Assembly: GCA_025765615.1 (NCBI GenBank)
Contig: JAIVFJ010000379.1
Coordinates: forward strand, 1 to 53,337
DNA length: 53,337 bases
Direction: 5' to 3'
Origin: Zopfochytrium polystomum
Lineage: Eukaryota; Chytridiomycota; Chytridiomycetes; Chytridiales; Chytridiaceae
Shown here in pieces: positions 41,895 to 53,250 of the stretch; positions within the stretch are counted from its first letter, which is position 1, and every line of letters begins with the position of its first letter. Both the position numbers and the translations under genes were made by a program. The notes beneath the pieces were generated by a model. It searched no databases. It was not told where the DNA came from and saw only the letters and a list, made by a program, of their open reading frames with translations.

Positions 41895-42953
41895 TCATGC
41901 ACTTGCCATACGCTCACGCCACCACTCCTCCACTGCAGTCAGAAAGGCGCGGTCGATGCCGAGCTGGCACGCTTTCCGAACGTCCGGTTGGCGCGCCATC
42001 CACAGCGCAAACAGCCCCGACGCCTCCCACCATTTTAGGACCTGGCCGTCGTCAGCGGCCGCTAGCGGCACCGCGAGCCAGTCGATCTCGAGTCCGCTGT
42101 CCCGCCACCACTGCAAGCAGGCCACGTTGCGGCGGCTGACGGCTGCGCGCACGGACTCGGTCGGGGTGGCGAGCGGGACCTCGCCGCCGCCGCCCTTCTT
42201 GTTCCACCTGAGCAGGTCGGTGCGGCGGTAGCAGGGCATCCAAGCGACCGACCGCTCGTCGTATTTGAATTCCAGACCGCTGTCCTTCCACCACCACTGC
42301 AACACGTCGACGTGACCGTAGTGCGACGCCCTCCTTGTCGCAGAGTTGTCGTACTTCACCGTCAACCCGCAGTCCCTCCACCACCGCAGGACGTCCACCC
42401 TTCCGTTCGCGCTCGCCGAGTTCACGGCATCCTCGTCGTACTTCAGCTCGAGCCCGCAGTCTCTCCACCACCACAGCAGGTCGACCCGGCCGCGCCGGGA
42501 CGCGACGTTTATCGCGCGGACGCTGTACTTGAGCGGGAGGCCGCTGTCCTTCCACCACTGGAGCATCTCGACGCTTCCGGCGTTGTCGAGCGCCTTCTCC
42601 GAGTATTTCAGCTCGAAGCCCGAGTCCTTCCACCACTGGAGGAGGTCGGGGGACTGGGCGTGTTTGTCGATCGCGTCATTAGTGTACAGCGCGCTGCTCG
42701 GGGAGGCGCCGTTGCTTCGCCGCAGGTCGTCGAGAGTGGAGCGTGGGAGGTGGCGCAGGAGAAAGTCGAGGGCGGCGGGGGAGCGGACGCGGTCGAGCGA
42801 CCGCCGGTGGAGGCTGAGCAGGTCGGCCGCCTGCCGGGTGTGCAGCCGCAGGAGGGTGGCGATCATAAAGGCGTCGCGCGGCGACTGGGCGTACGCGCAG
42901 ATGGTGCTCGCAACGGGGAGGGGAAGCGGCATCGTCGCGATCAGTAAGCTCAT
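41895..42953 (-). CDS. Ankyrin-like 'WWKDSG' repeat protein
   Basis: Start chosen at 42953 ('MSLLIATMPLPLP'); the frame is open to 43070. The 352 residues begin with an F-box-like helical region ('AAALDFLLRHLP'-type). Six to seven repeats of about 32 residues follow, each with 'LLQWWKDSGFELKYSEKA', 'LLWWWRDCGLELKYDEDA', 'VLRWWRDCGLTVKYDNSA' and 'VLQWWWKDSGLEFKYDE', joined by 'NxASxxGRVDV'. The helix-turn-helix 'A...G..dvL.WW' is an ankyrin variant. The Trp-Trp signature is familiar to me from expanded families in zoosporic fungi. It is probably a cytosolic protein-binding scaffold. It is single-exon, and the last repeat is degenerate. Confidence 0.75.
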   Translation of the reverse strand: MSLLIATMPLPLPVASTICAYAQSPRDAFMIATLLRLHTRQAADLLSLHRRSLDRVRSPAALDFLLRHLPRSTLDDLRRSNGASPSSALYTNDAIDKHAQSPDLLQWWKDSGFELKYSEKALDNAGSVEMLQWWKDSGLPLKYSVRAINVASRRGRVDLLWWWRDCGLELKYDEDAVNSASANGRVDVLRWWRDCGLTVKYDNSATRRASHYGHVDVLQWWWKDSGLEFKYDERSVAWMPCYRRTDLLRWNKKGGGGEVPLATPTESVRAAVSRRNVACLQWWRDSGLEIDWLAVPLAAADDGQVLKWWEASGLFALWMARQPDVRKACQLGIDRAFLTAVEEWWRERMASA

Positions 42954-43499
42954 GGGACCAAGTCGGCAAAAACAATGTCTTTTGGGTTCGATTTGTAAAG
43001 CCAACGTCCGACGAACGACAAACGGACGTAAGTCTCGACGGCGAAGCGACGGTGTCAAACGATTTGACACCCTTCGCGGAAATCCAGTATGCGTGCGCGT
43101 GCCGTGGTTTTAGAGGCCGGCAAGCACAGGCATATTTATTGCTTTTTTTTACGAAAGAGGAGTTGGGCTTGTGCTTTTCCGCAGGTCTTTTTTGGAGGGA
43201 AACGGGAGACTGAAAGAGAAAGAAAAAAAGGAAAAGTCAAAGGTAGACTGGGGCCCCGCACTTGACGGTGCCGAGCACTTTATAATGGGGAGGTAGAAGA
43301 ACACAAAGGGAGCTCTGACTTGATAGAAGAGAGAACTTGATAGAAGAGAGAAAGAGAAAGAGAGAAAGAGAAAGAGAGAAAGAGAAAGAGAGCGAGAGAG
43401 AGCGGGAAAGAGAGAGAGAGAGAGAGAGGAACGATGCCGTCTCATACATCATACGCTTGGAGAAAAAACAAAGAGAGAAGGAATTCGCCGTGAACTTTT
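42954..43499. other. Intergenic with GA-rich tract
   Basis: Contains a purine-rich 'agagaaag' stretch at 43325-43430 just past the 3' end of ArAE gene B. No gene was seen. Confidence 0.6.
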
Positions 43500-46400
43500 T
43501 CAGACGGCGCCCGTCGCGATCGTCTCGGCGTCGTCCTCGTCGAACCAGTCCGCCGGGTCCTCGGACCCGACGATCCGCCGCACCGCCTCGCCGAGCTTGT
43601 CCAGCTCCACAGCGACTGTTTTGTTTCGGAGTCCGAAGGGGGGCGGCAGAGAGAGTGATGTACGGGGAAGTTTTAGGCGTGTGAGATGTTTTCCACAAAA
43701 CAAAAAAGAAAGAGAACCACGCGACAACTTACGCAACCGCATCGCCAGCGAAAACGACAAGAACTGCATCCACTCCTCGCTCTCCATCACCTCGTCCATC
43801 CGCAACCGCGTGCCCTTGCCCACCACCGCAACCTGCCCTGCGTCCCCGCTCTCAGAGTCGCCGAGCACCGTCGTGTCCGGATCGAACGACGCTTCCTCCC
43901 GCTCCCGCCTCGCCGTCTCCAACAGGTCCCGCGCGACCTGGTGGTAGCTGCGAAACACTTGGTTCCGCAGCGGCACCAGCGCCGGAATCTCGCTCGGCAG
44001 CGGGTCCTTGTTTTGGATCGCCGAGGCAAAGACGAAAAGAGCAGGCTGGGGGAGGCGCAAGATGGGGAGGAGGTAAAGAGGAGGGCAAAAAAAAAAAGAT
44101 CAGTCCAAGAACGCCGCTGTGAGAAGACTGGGGCGCTCACCGAGTCGCCGAAAACAGCTGCTTCCTCGCCGCAACCAGCTCCGCCGACGCGATCGCATAC
44201 AACCCAAACTCCCTGCCAAACCCCTTGCCCCTCAAGCTCGTCGCCGCCGACGCCAGGTAATCCAAGATCCGCCCCATCCGCTCCACCAACTCGGCGTAGT
44301 CCGCCTTTGGGAACTTGGCTTCCAGCCGGATCTCCGCCGACGAAAACACCAGCAGCGGCGGCAGCGACTGCAGCAGCGCCTGCAACGTGAGCAGCGTGCG
44401 CCGTAGCTGCGTCAGATTCTTGGCCACGTTGGGCGGCGGCACGTTCGTGCCGTGTCGCGCGCCGGAAAAGGCAATGTCGAAGATCAGCGTGTTGTACCGG
44501 GAGAGCCCTTGGAGGCTGCGCGAGACGGCGGCGCGGAGGTTTTGCCGCGCGAGGTTCGGGTAGAGAATGCTAGAGCCGGTAGGGAGTAAGCAAGAATATT
44601 GAGTTTGTCCAGCTCCAGAACTGTCACTCACAGTTGCAAAACCATGGCAAACGTGAGAACGACGGGAAAGCACCGCCACCGATTTGTAAAGGCGAGTAGC
44701 CGGGGCATCGTAAAGAGGGTTTGCGCGATTAAGGTAGGGACCGATAATACCCTGTGAACCAATTGGACGGACGGGCGGTAGTGAAGTAGTCCGAAATCGA
44801 CGAAAAAGTTGGTAAACACACTCACCCCCGAGAACGAAAGGAGGGCCAAAAGGCCCAGCGGCGCCATGCGAGTGTTTGTGTAGACGTGCTCCATCGGAAG
44901 CGCAAACACGAACGCCATGATGCCGAGTCCCGAGGCGCGGCAGCCACACGTTCCCGCCGTTGCAATCCCCACCCGCCGCACGCGCCAAGGGCGTTTGGCC
45001 CCGTGCCCCACGCGACGATCGACACGTAAGCCCACAGCTGACCGAGGAAGGAGCCGATAAGGTTGACGAAGAGGGCGATGTTGGTCTTGACCGACCCAGG
45101 GTGTGACGGCTACAAGCAAGGTGATCACGTTGCTTGAGAGGTACCATGTGCTGTACACCGTGCTATTAGGGGGGGGGGGGGGGGGAGCGAAAATGGGGTT
45201 AGATGGGGTATCTCTGGTTCGTGCCATTCCAGAAAAGGTGTGACACATACCGCTCGTTAAAAGAAATAAGCAGGTACGTCTCCACGGCGATCGCACACTT
45301 GAGCGCGAAAATGGATTGCTTCGACAGGAAAAATTTAGAGAGCTGTCGGAGCACGCTTCGGAAGGTAGCGCCAGCAGAAGCTTCGGCGGCGGCTTGTGCT
45401 GCCCGCTTCGACGCAGCGGCCTTTTTCGAGACCAGTGGATGCAAGAATGAGGGCAAAAAGTGGGGGAGGTGAAGGCGAACGCGGTGGGCTCGAGAAGTGT
45501 CTGTGGCGAGAGCATGCAGTTGCCCAAGCTCCAACGACAGCTACACAGTCGGGAACAACGATCATTGTGAGAAAAAATTCTTGTACGTTAGCAAGAACAC
45601 ATTCGATTACTTGCCTCGCGCAGCGCACAACCGAAAAAGTTGACCTGCGTTACAGCCTCGTAGGCTACACTATGGCGATCGAGCAAGTCCTTGTCGTCCT
45701 CTGGCTTCAAAGGATGCGACACATTTTCGACGACGCCCCTTTGCATCAGTTCTCGCTGGCGCTGAACGATAGCAAGGAGATCCTCTTGGATCCTTTCGGT
45801 CGTCGCAGCGCCAGCGGTCGCTGCCGATTCCAGATCCTGCTCCATGCCAACAGCCCCGGCCAGGCGCCGCCCGACAATCTCAATCTTGCACGTCGAAATC
45901 ATCCGACAGCAGCTCTCCTCGATCCGCAGCAGCGACGACTCGACGACTTTTGAAAACGACTCCTTGAACCGCACCGCGCCCTCCGCCACCATCGGCACCG
46001 ACATGCCGTCCTTGAACGCCGTCTCGAGTGCAAACAGCTGCGCCGCCATCGCCGACACGTGCTCCACCATCTCCTCGCGGTCCTCCTGCGAGAACCGCGA
46101 GTACGTCACCTCCGCCCGCGTCTCCGCCAGGCACTTTGATAGCGCGGACAGGTTTGCCCGCAGTGTCGCGACGGCCGTCGCGCGGTTCAACATGCTGTCG
46201 GCGTCGTTGAAGTGCGCCGGGCCGAGCGCAAACGGCCGGATGCTGAGGACGAGGAGGTCCGAGAGAGAGTTTAGCGTTTCGCCCAGCTTTCTCCGGAACG
46301 CGGGCTCGGCGAATTCCGGGAATATCAAGATGTTGACGGCGAGGGAGATGCCAGTTCCCAGAAGGAACGAGTAGATCACGTTGAGCAGGTAGTTGCTGTC

Positions 46401-46960
46401 AAATACCTGTCCGTTTGCTGATGAGAATCGGTGAGATTAGCCCGGGCGACTGCGAAAAGGTGGGGGTGGACATGCAACTCACTCGTGTTGGCTCCACTCA
46501 AACCCGCGGCCGAGGCACATGCGAGGAAGGAGAAAAACGGGCCAATGACGCCGATAGCAAAGTTCCTTTCTGTCAAGCTCCGAAGATAGGAAAAGATGTA
46601 CACGCTGAGGAAAAAAAGGACAGCCATGCCCGCGTACGACGTGCCGGCAATGAGATTGATCAGAGTCCATGCGAGTGCTCCGACGCAGATCGCTACGACG
46701 CCTAGGAACGTGAGGTCAAGAAAATTGCCGACAGTCTTAGCGCTGGAAAGTGTTTGGGTTAAGGCTGTGTGGCTTTCGGGGTGCTGTCCGCACCGACGCG
46801 AGGAGCATGGAAAACACTTACGGTGAAATGACAATAACTGCCAGCGCAATGTTCGACAGTGTCCGCGATTGGAAAAGGGTGCCGGTTTTATCCCAAAAGA
46901 TCCAGGCGAAAGCGAGAACGTACTGGTTGATGTTGAGGAGTTTAGAAATTGCTGCAGCTG

Positions 46961-46993
<33 letters not shown>

Positions 46994-47405
46994 CACTTTG
47001 TGCTCACCGCAATGGAGGCTGGAAGAGGATATGATGGATGCGGTGGGTGCAAAAAAGGACAGTCAGGTCCTCCATGCAAAAGCTGGAAGAAACGGGAGAA
47101 GAAAACCCCGCCAGAGTGCACATACCTTTGACGACGTTGATGAAGGCCCTTGAGGCAAAGTAGTTTGGTTTTTTCGCAAGCGGTCGCTTGGCTGGAGCAG
47201 GAGCTGCGGGCGAGCCTTCCTTCGGGCTTGGTGCGCCGGCCGATTCCCCAGACGTCACTGCCTCGGCCGTGATTGCGGGATCGCGAACGGAGACGGGAGG
47301 GAGGGCGGCGACCGTGTCGACGGGAGGCGGTTGCACATCGTGGGGCTTAGCCGACGGCGGTGGGGATTGTGGGGACTGTGGGGATGGGGGTGGCGACGGC
47401 GGCAT
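43500..47405 (-). CDS. ArAE/FUSC-family membrane transporter (gene B), frameshifted
   Basis: Paralogue of 8140-12090 with the same 11-exon plan on the minus strand: 47405-47126, 47018-47008 (11 nt), 46922-46822, 46742-46483, 46417-45615, 45540-45251, 45162 to about 44824, about 44756-44638, 44569-44141, about 44079-43733 and 43615-43500. Exons 2, 3 and 4 have exactly the same lengths as in gene A (11, 101, 260 nt). The intron after exon 5 has a GC donor (gcaagt) instead of GT. Conserved blocks include 'AFAWIFWDK', 'LTERNFAIGVIGPFFSFLA', 'LYPNLARQNLRAAVSRSL', and 'EEWMQFLSFSLAMRLR'. Exons 7, 8 and 10 need one-base frame corrections (near 45105, 44960, 44680 and 44070), mostly beside short homopolymers. 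It is either a recent pseudogene or carries sequence errors. Confidence 0.7.
46963..46992. repeat. Poly-A/T tract beside the micro-exon of gene B
   Basis: Thirty A (T on the sense strand of gene B) lie in the intron just downstream of the 11-nt exon. Gene A has about 34 A in the intron just upstream of its 11-nt exon (8384-8418). Confidence 0.85.
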
Positions 47406-48589
47406 TACGCTCGCAGATTATGTGCGATCTGAGACCGCCCGCAAAGAAAGGGAAACAGTGGGAGATGGAAGCTCGATCTGCTGCTGCTCGTACTTTTGTG
47501 CGTAGGTACGTACGTGCGTGTGTGTGTGTGTGTGTGTGCCTGCCTGCGCTCGAGAAGAGCTGGGTGTTGTTTGGGAAAGTGGAGATTGGTGTGCACGTCA
47601 AGCTGCGCTGCGGGTGGTGGTTGAATGTAGAATGCCGCCGAGGCGCCTATTTTTGGTGATATTCCCTTAGTCTGTCTGTCTGTCGGTCTGTCTGCCTGTC
47701 GGTCTTTCTGTCTCTCTGTCTGTCTGTCTGTCTGTCTGTCTGCTTGTCTGTCTGTCCTCTCTGTCTGAGTGTCGGTCTTCCCGCTCGGCAAATTTTCGTT
47801 CGTTCTCCCTATTCTTAAGTAACTTATTCGATTACTTTTCTACTTTGTTGGAAGCGGATTTGACACGGAAAAAGTGTTCAATCCAGCAGGAATTAACCTC
47901 CAGCTTGGCGAAGTCAATGTAGGTGTTCGTGTTTGGTTCCATCTTGCAGACGACGCCTCTTTCCGGTAGTGAAAGCGGCTTCGCGCGGGTCCCTTGTGTC
48001 GATCGGTTTCATGCGGAGCGGAGCTCGGTTGTTTCGGCCAGAAGCAGGATGGGCGCCCCGCCTCTCAATATCTTTTGCATCGAAAGCGAACCAGTAGTTA
48101 ATTGCGGTTTGTGCCCAATTAGGTATCGCACCGACAAGTTCGACACGCCACGCGTCGGCTCACATTTCCTCACCACCCCAGAGCATGTCGCCAATCCAAC
48201 GCGCTCGCCTGCAAGGCCGACCTTTGGGAAGTTTTGACAATGTGTCTGTCTCGCTAGGGCTTCCCGCGGCAGTTCGTGGCCGAGGGGGGGGGCGTCCTCC
48301 AAGGCGGCGGTCGCGGGTCCCGCGGGAAAGAGTACGACGCGCGGGGGTTTCGGCGAAGGATTTGCGGTGGCGGAGGCGGCGGAATACAGCAGGAAGAAGT
48401 CGCAAAAGCCAGTGGGAAGGATTGAATTGTTTGGAATTCGCAAACAACCATGTGGGCAATCCTATCGTTCTGGCCAGGGAAACACACCATCGTGATGACG
48501 GAAGGCGACAGCAACAACCATAAGAAGTGCGAGTGTGAGAGATTGAGAAAGAGAGAGAGTGAGAGAGAGAGAGAGAGAGTGAGAGAGAG

Positions 48590-48623
<34 letters not shown>

Positions 48624-48946
48624 TGTGGGAGTTGTGTAATTATAAATACGTGCGTGCGTGCCCCGAAGTCCTCCTTCCGCAGCCAAGGCGGATATTATTG
48701 TTTGTTACGCCCGCCCGCTGCCTATAAGAAGAAGCCTTCGTGGGGCGTGCCAATTTGGGTGCTGGAACTCCGAGTACGGTCACGTGAACACAGTGTTGTT
48801 GAATATATCTTATTTTCATCTCAGATGGAATTCTGATTTTTTTTTTATGGTGCTATTTTTCGTTTTGACAAAAGCAAAGCAAAATAAATAAAGAGGGAGG
48901 AAGAGAGAGAGAGAGACTAGACAAGACAACAGCTTCACACTCCAAA
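47406..48946. other. Intergenic with several microsatellites
   Basis: (GT)n at 47517-47537, (TCTG)n at 47670-47770, GA/GT-rich array at 48538-48620. A minus-strand ATG at 47942 opens 36 codons ('MEPNTNTYIDFAKLEV') but without further support. No gene is called. Confidence 0.5.
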
Positions 48947-49081
48947 ATGGCGACGGATCCAGCGGCGCCGCCGCCGGAACATGAAGAGGTCCTTGCAACA
49001 ACGCAGCCGTCCCCGCCTCCACCATCGTCTGCCGGCGCGTCCTCCTCCTCCTCCTCCTCCTCCTCCTCCTCATCCTCCTCC

Positions 49082-49121
<40 letters not shown>

Positions 49122-52100
49122 CCTCCTCGCATTCGATCCTGCCTGCGTCCCAAATCGTCCGCCAGCACCTTCTTCACCCGCAAACTCAAGTCCTGCCGAC
49201 GATGCTTCTGCCGTCGTCCTTGTTTGAGGCGTTGCCGTCGCCTGCTTCTGCACCACCGACTGCATCATCAACCCCCTTGTTCACTCCCTCGGTTGTCTCG
49301 TTTTCCTTGGGCCCTTCGGATTCCATGATGGCAACTGCAGCCACCCACGCTGCGCCGCCCACTCCGTCAATAATATCACCGGCTTCGGCGATCCGCCCAC
49401 GTACCTCGCGGTCCTCCCTGAACCCTCGTGGTCGGACCCAGTCGGAACCAGCCACCCAATCAAGCAATCCTCCTTTTCCAGCTGCGTTGGCCTCATCTGC
49501 GTCCACATCGTCGTCGTCGTTAGCATCATCATCATCACCATCATCTTCTTCATCTTCATCTTTATCAGCACCGTTGGCTTCTTCCTCTTCCTCTGCGTCT
49601 CCAGCTGGCACTGGTGGATCATCCAGCCGTCCCAATCTTCTTCGCATCGTTGTACCCCACTTCGAACGACCCGTCGTTGCTTCCACCCCATCGTCGCCCT
49701 CCGCTCCTCCACTGCCGTCAAAGATTCCTCTCTCTCCCTCCTTACCGTCGGGAGGGGACTCTCTTCGTATTCCGCGGCGCGTTACATCTTACGGCAGCAT
49801 CCTCACTCCATCAACAAACCCTGGTTTGTTCTCTGGCTCAGCGCCACCGTCGGTGATATCCAGGGGCCACCACTCGTCTGCACTTCTCACGCCCATCCTT
49901 CCCATGACCGACGAAACGACCCCGCTCATGTCGAGTGCGGGCACTAGATCGGGCACCCCTGGACTTGGCGGCGTTGAAATGATGTCGACGGACCCAGACT
50001 CAGGCGATGATGAGTACTCTCATTGGTAAGCGACAGATACCTTTAGCCTTGTCTTTTGCCGCACCCTCTGTTTGACTTGTCCAAAAATCAAATCAAAGGT
50101 GGCTTGTGCCGTTGGCAGTCCTGGCAACGCTCTTTTTCGTCAGCCTCGCTGTCTTGTGGCCCGGCGATGTGGACGACGGACAGCGCACTTTTCTTCTCGC
50201 CGGGTCCGAGCGGCGACTGGTTCCTTTGCGTGCGCCCATCTTGTCGCACGTCGACGTGCACGCGTCGTGGCTGCTTCCCTCGTATCACCGCGGCGAACCG
50301 GCAACGGCGCTCCACGACAAGACCAACCACTCGAAGAACGCGGACATCGCCCACGCATACATGCTCCTCGACTATCTTCCACGCCTTGTCCCCACTGTTT
50401 CTACAAAACGAACCGTCAAGATGAAGCTCGACTACCCTTCGGGCTACTCTGGTCCCGACGACCTTCCGGATGTCCCCGAGTGGGGCGATCCCGACGTGGG
50501 TGCGACGCACACGGCGTCCCCAACATCAGTATTCCGTTATCAAGTTTTGAAAGGGGCATGGGTCAACATTGAATGGGACTTTGAACGAGGAGAACCAGAC
50601 GTTGTGATTCTGCGGAGTGCCGCTGCTTTCCGTATCTGGAAAGCGGGTCTCGTTCCGCCTGCAAATCTTTTGATTACGAGATTCACATCTGCGGAAGGGC
50701 AGTACAACCTCACTGGTGTCCCTTCAGACGTGTATTTCATTATTTTCCATGGTAAATTGCGTCGTTTTCTGAATTTGTTTTGCCCTTTCTTCGTGTCTGA
50801 AACTTTTCTCCTTTAGCTCCACATTCAATTTGGAAGGCTCCCACGTGTGCAGGATCTGTCAATATGGATATTCACTTGGTCGGCTACGAGCTTCCCGATA
50901 GTGTACTGCCGGTGTGGACGCCAAACTCTCTCGTCACCGTTCCCGTTCCACCAACGTCTTCCGACAGCGATCCCACCACTGAGCTGCCACCGCACTCTCA
51001 CTGCCCGATGTATCTAAACCACAGCGTGTCTGTTCTCAAAGACAAAACCAGCAAAGGAGGTCAAGCCGGGGTTACCTGTCGGTTTGTCTTCCCTGATAGA
51101 AATCAGCAGCCGCGCGTCGAAGTGGCGTATTTGCTGATTTCGTCGCCAGCTGTGCTTCCTGGCATGGAAGGAGGAAGCGGGCGGCCGGTCGCAGTTGTGG
51201 AAGGCCCTCAGGGTTCAACGTGGTCGCTTATCCGATTGCAGGCTCGGCCTCAAACCTCTACAGACGGCGACGTCAGCACGTTAGGTGAAGCGGACACGCT
51301 CGACGGCGATGGCGTTTGGGATCCGAGCGCTGTCTCGTTCGTTGTGGACGTTGTCGTCCGGGAAGAGGCTGTCGGCATCGCACCCTGGCTTGCCTGGTGC
51401 CGGCGGCGATCGAGATGACGAAGGGGGTAACGATCCTGTGCCGCCCCCTAATCCTGGCGACGGTGATGGTGGCGACGACGGCGGAGCCGAGGAGGGCTGG
51501 TGGCCACTTTGGACACTGCCTCGCGCTGATCGGTCTTGGCGTCGGCGTCGTTACCGCTGTCATTGTGGTTGCCTGCGCGTGCGGCCTCGCGATGCTTCTG
51601 CACTCGCTACTGTTCCCCGATAGCGGGGACGGTCGCGTGATTATGGCGCGTTGGAGGAAGGCGGCGAGGTCGATCCTCTCCCGCTGTACGTGAGCGACGG
51701 CGAGGAAGACGAAGCGGCGTACGCCAGCAGCGTCCACGACACCACCACCTGCGGCATGCTCAGCGACTCTGACGAAGAGGACAACAACAACTTCACGTCC
51801 ATCCGGGGTCCCCTTAGCGGCCGCATCCGCGGCCACGAGTTTCCACTACCACATCGGAAACGTCCATCACGACCACGACCACGACTCCGACGACCCGGAG
51901 CACGAGAGCGTCCACTTCCACTGCGACGTTATCGCCATACCCGTGTCCCCGCCGCCCGGCACGCCCGCCCACCGTCGAGAACGGCGAAGCCACCCCCCGT
52001 CGTCATCGAGCACCGCCACCACCACCACCACCACCACGGCAACGACCCCGAAGAATGCCGCGACGAAAACTGCGCCGTTGAAGACGTCGCCGCGTGCGAG

Positions 52101-52535
52101 ATCCTCCCCTCGCTGCCCGAATCCATCCCTGGCGAGGCAGAGATCGTCGTGCTGCCGCTGGCCCCGTCGGTCGTTGCCGGCGCCGCCGCCGCCGCAGCCC
52201 AGGGCCGGGAGTGCTCACCACCACCACCACCACCGTCACGGCCCGAACGAAACCGCGTGCGAAGAGTGCGGCGTCGAGTTTGTCAGCCCGCCGCCTTACA
52301 GCGAGGAAGACCCCAACACCACCTCCAGCAGCAGCAGCAGCAGCAGCACCGCGTCGCCCCACTCCGCCACCACCAGCCCGCCCCCGCCGCCTCCCCCGTT
52401 GTCGTCGTCGTCTCGCCGCAGAGCCCCACGTCGGCCGTCGCATCACCACACAGCAGCGTCTCGGGCTTTGCGTCCGCGTCGTCAGCCTCTGGCGCGTCGC
52501 TGAGGACGCTGGTCAACTCGGACCGGCAGCAGTGA
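48947..52535 (+). CDS. Ser-rich two-TM membrane protein with PPxY tail
   Basis: Exons 48947-50025, 50099-50751 and 50817 onward; both introns are GT-AG and in phase. The 360-residue N-terminus is low-complexity Ser/Pro-rich with a 30-residue poly-Ser from TCC/TCA repeats. A membrane segment follows ('WLVPLAVLATLFFVSLAVLW'), then a large globular region ('GPDDLPDVPEWGDPDVG', 'WVNIEWDFERGEPDVVI', 'RFTSAEGQYNLTGVPSDVYF') that is probably lumenal or extracellular. A second segment is 'LGVGVVTAVIVVACACGLAM'. The tail has an acidic 'LSDSDEEDNNNF', Cys pairs ('ETACEECGVEFVSPPPYSEE') and a PPxY motif that could bind WW domains of Rsp5/NEDD4-type ligases. From about 51390 on, at least four frame changes are needed to follow the sequence to the stop at 52533-52535. 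Function is not recognised. Confidence 0.55.
49040..49130. repeat. (TCC)n/(TCA)n trinucleotide repeat coding poly-Ser
   Basis: The triplet array is in frame with the protein and gives an uninterrupted Ser run. It is preserved as triplets, so length change would keep the frame. Confidence 0.9.
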
Positions 52536-53250
52536 CAGAGTTTGCGACTGGTGGTTCAATACGGGTGGGGGCAAGGGGTTTTTGTGCCGCATTGGCTTTT
52601 TTTTTTGTTTTTTTGTTCCGTTTCGTGTACTTGTGAACCCCAAACCCCGGTGGTAGAAGAGATCGTAGGCAAACCAAACGCGGAAACGAAATATGGAGAG
52701 CGTCATATTATATACCTTGTCTCTTTTTTTTTTTTCCTTTTTTTTTTTTTTTTTTTCTCAACCTCGTCGCGGAGCAAAGTTTGGCTCGCTCGATACTCTA
52801 CCTCATTCCCGGGAAAAGGGAGCGGAGGGGCCGGGGGTTTGATCCGTTGGATAGTGTTTGAGGGCGCTTGCCTCAGGGTCGGAAACCGTTTGGGCACCCC
52901 CGTTTTCTCGTCGGCACTTGTACCATTGCTGAACACTACATCCAAATGAAAGTATCACCCCCAATCTTGTTTTAACCACAATGAAGTAACCCTAACCCGG
53001 CAGTGTAAAAGCTACAAAGCCGGACCGGGAGACGAGAAACGGTTGGTCTGGCTTCGCTGCACTCTGTACCACAAAGAAAAAAAAAAACAAAAAAAAAACA
53101 TCGCTTGTGGTTAATGGGTGTAACATATATATACTTAAGGTTAAGCGCTTTCCAGACACAATCAATGTGCCAAACAAATAGGGGGGAGGTGGGAGGGGGG
53201 AAAAAAGAATATAAAAGAAACAATGCAGGAAGCATAGAAAGCATCATCCT
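52536..53250. other. Intergenic, 3' regions of two genes
   Basis: Convergent 3' flanks with poly-T (52723-52756) and A-rich tracts. A weak tRNA-like stretch near 52838-52900 was not accepted. No gene was seen. Confidence 0.5.

Noticed and set aside
52838..52905. Possible tRNA or SINE head
   Set aside because: The A and B boxes are too weak and no cloverleaf or target duplication could be formed.
52980..53000. 'ccctaaccc' telomere-like motif
   Set aside because: A single short occurrence with no array, so not a telomere or interstitial telomeric tract.
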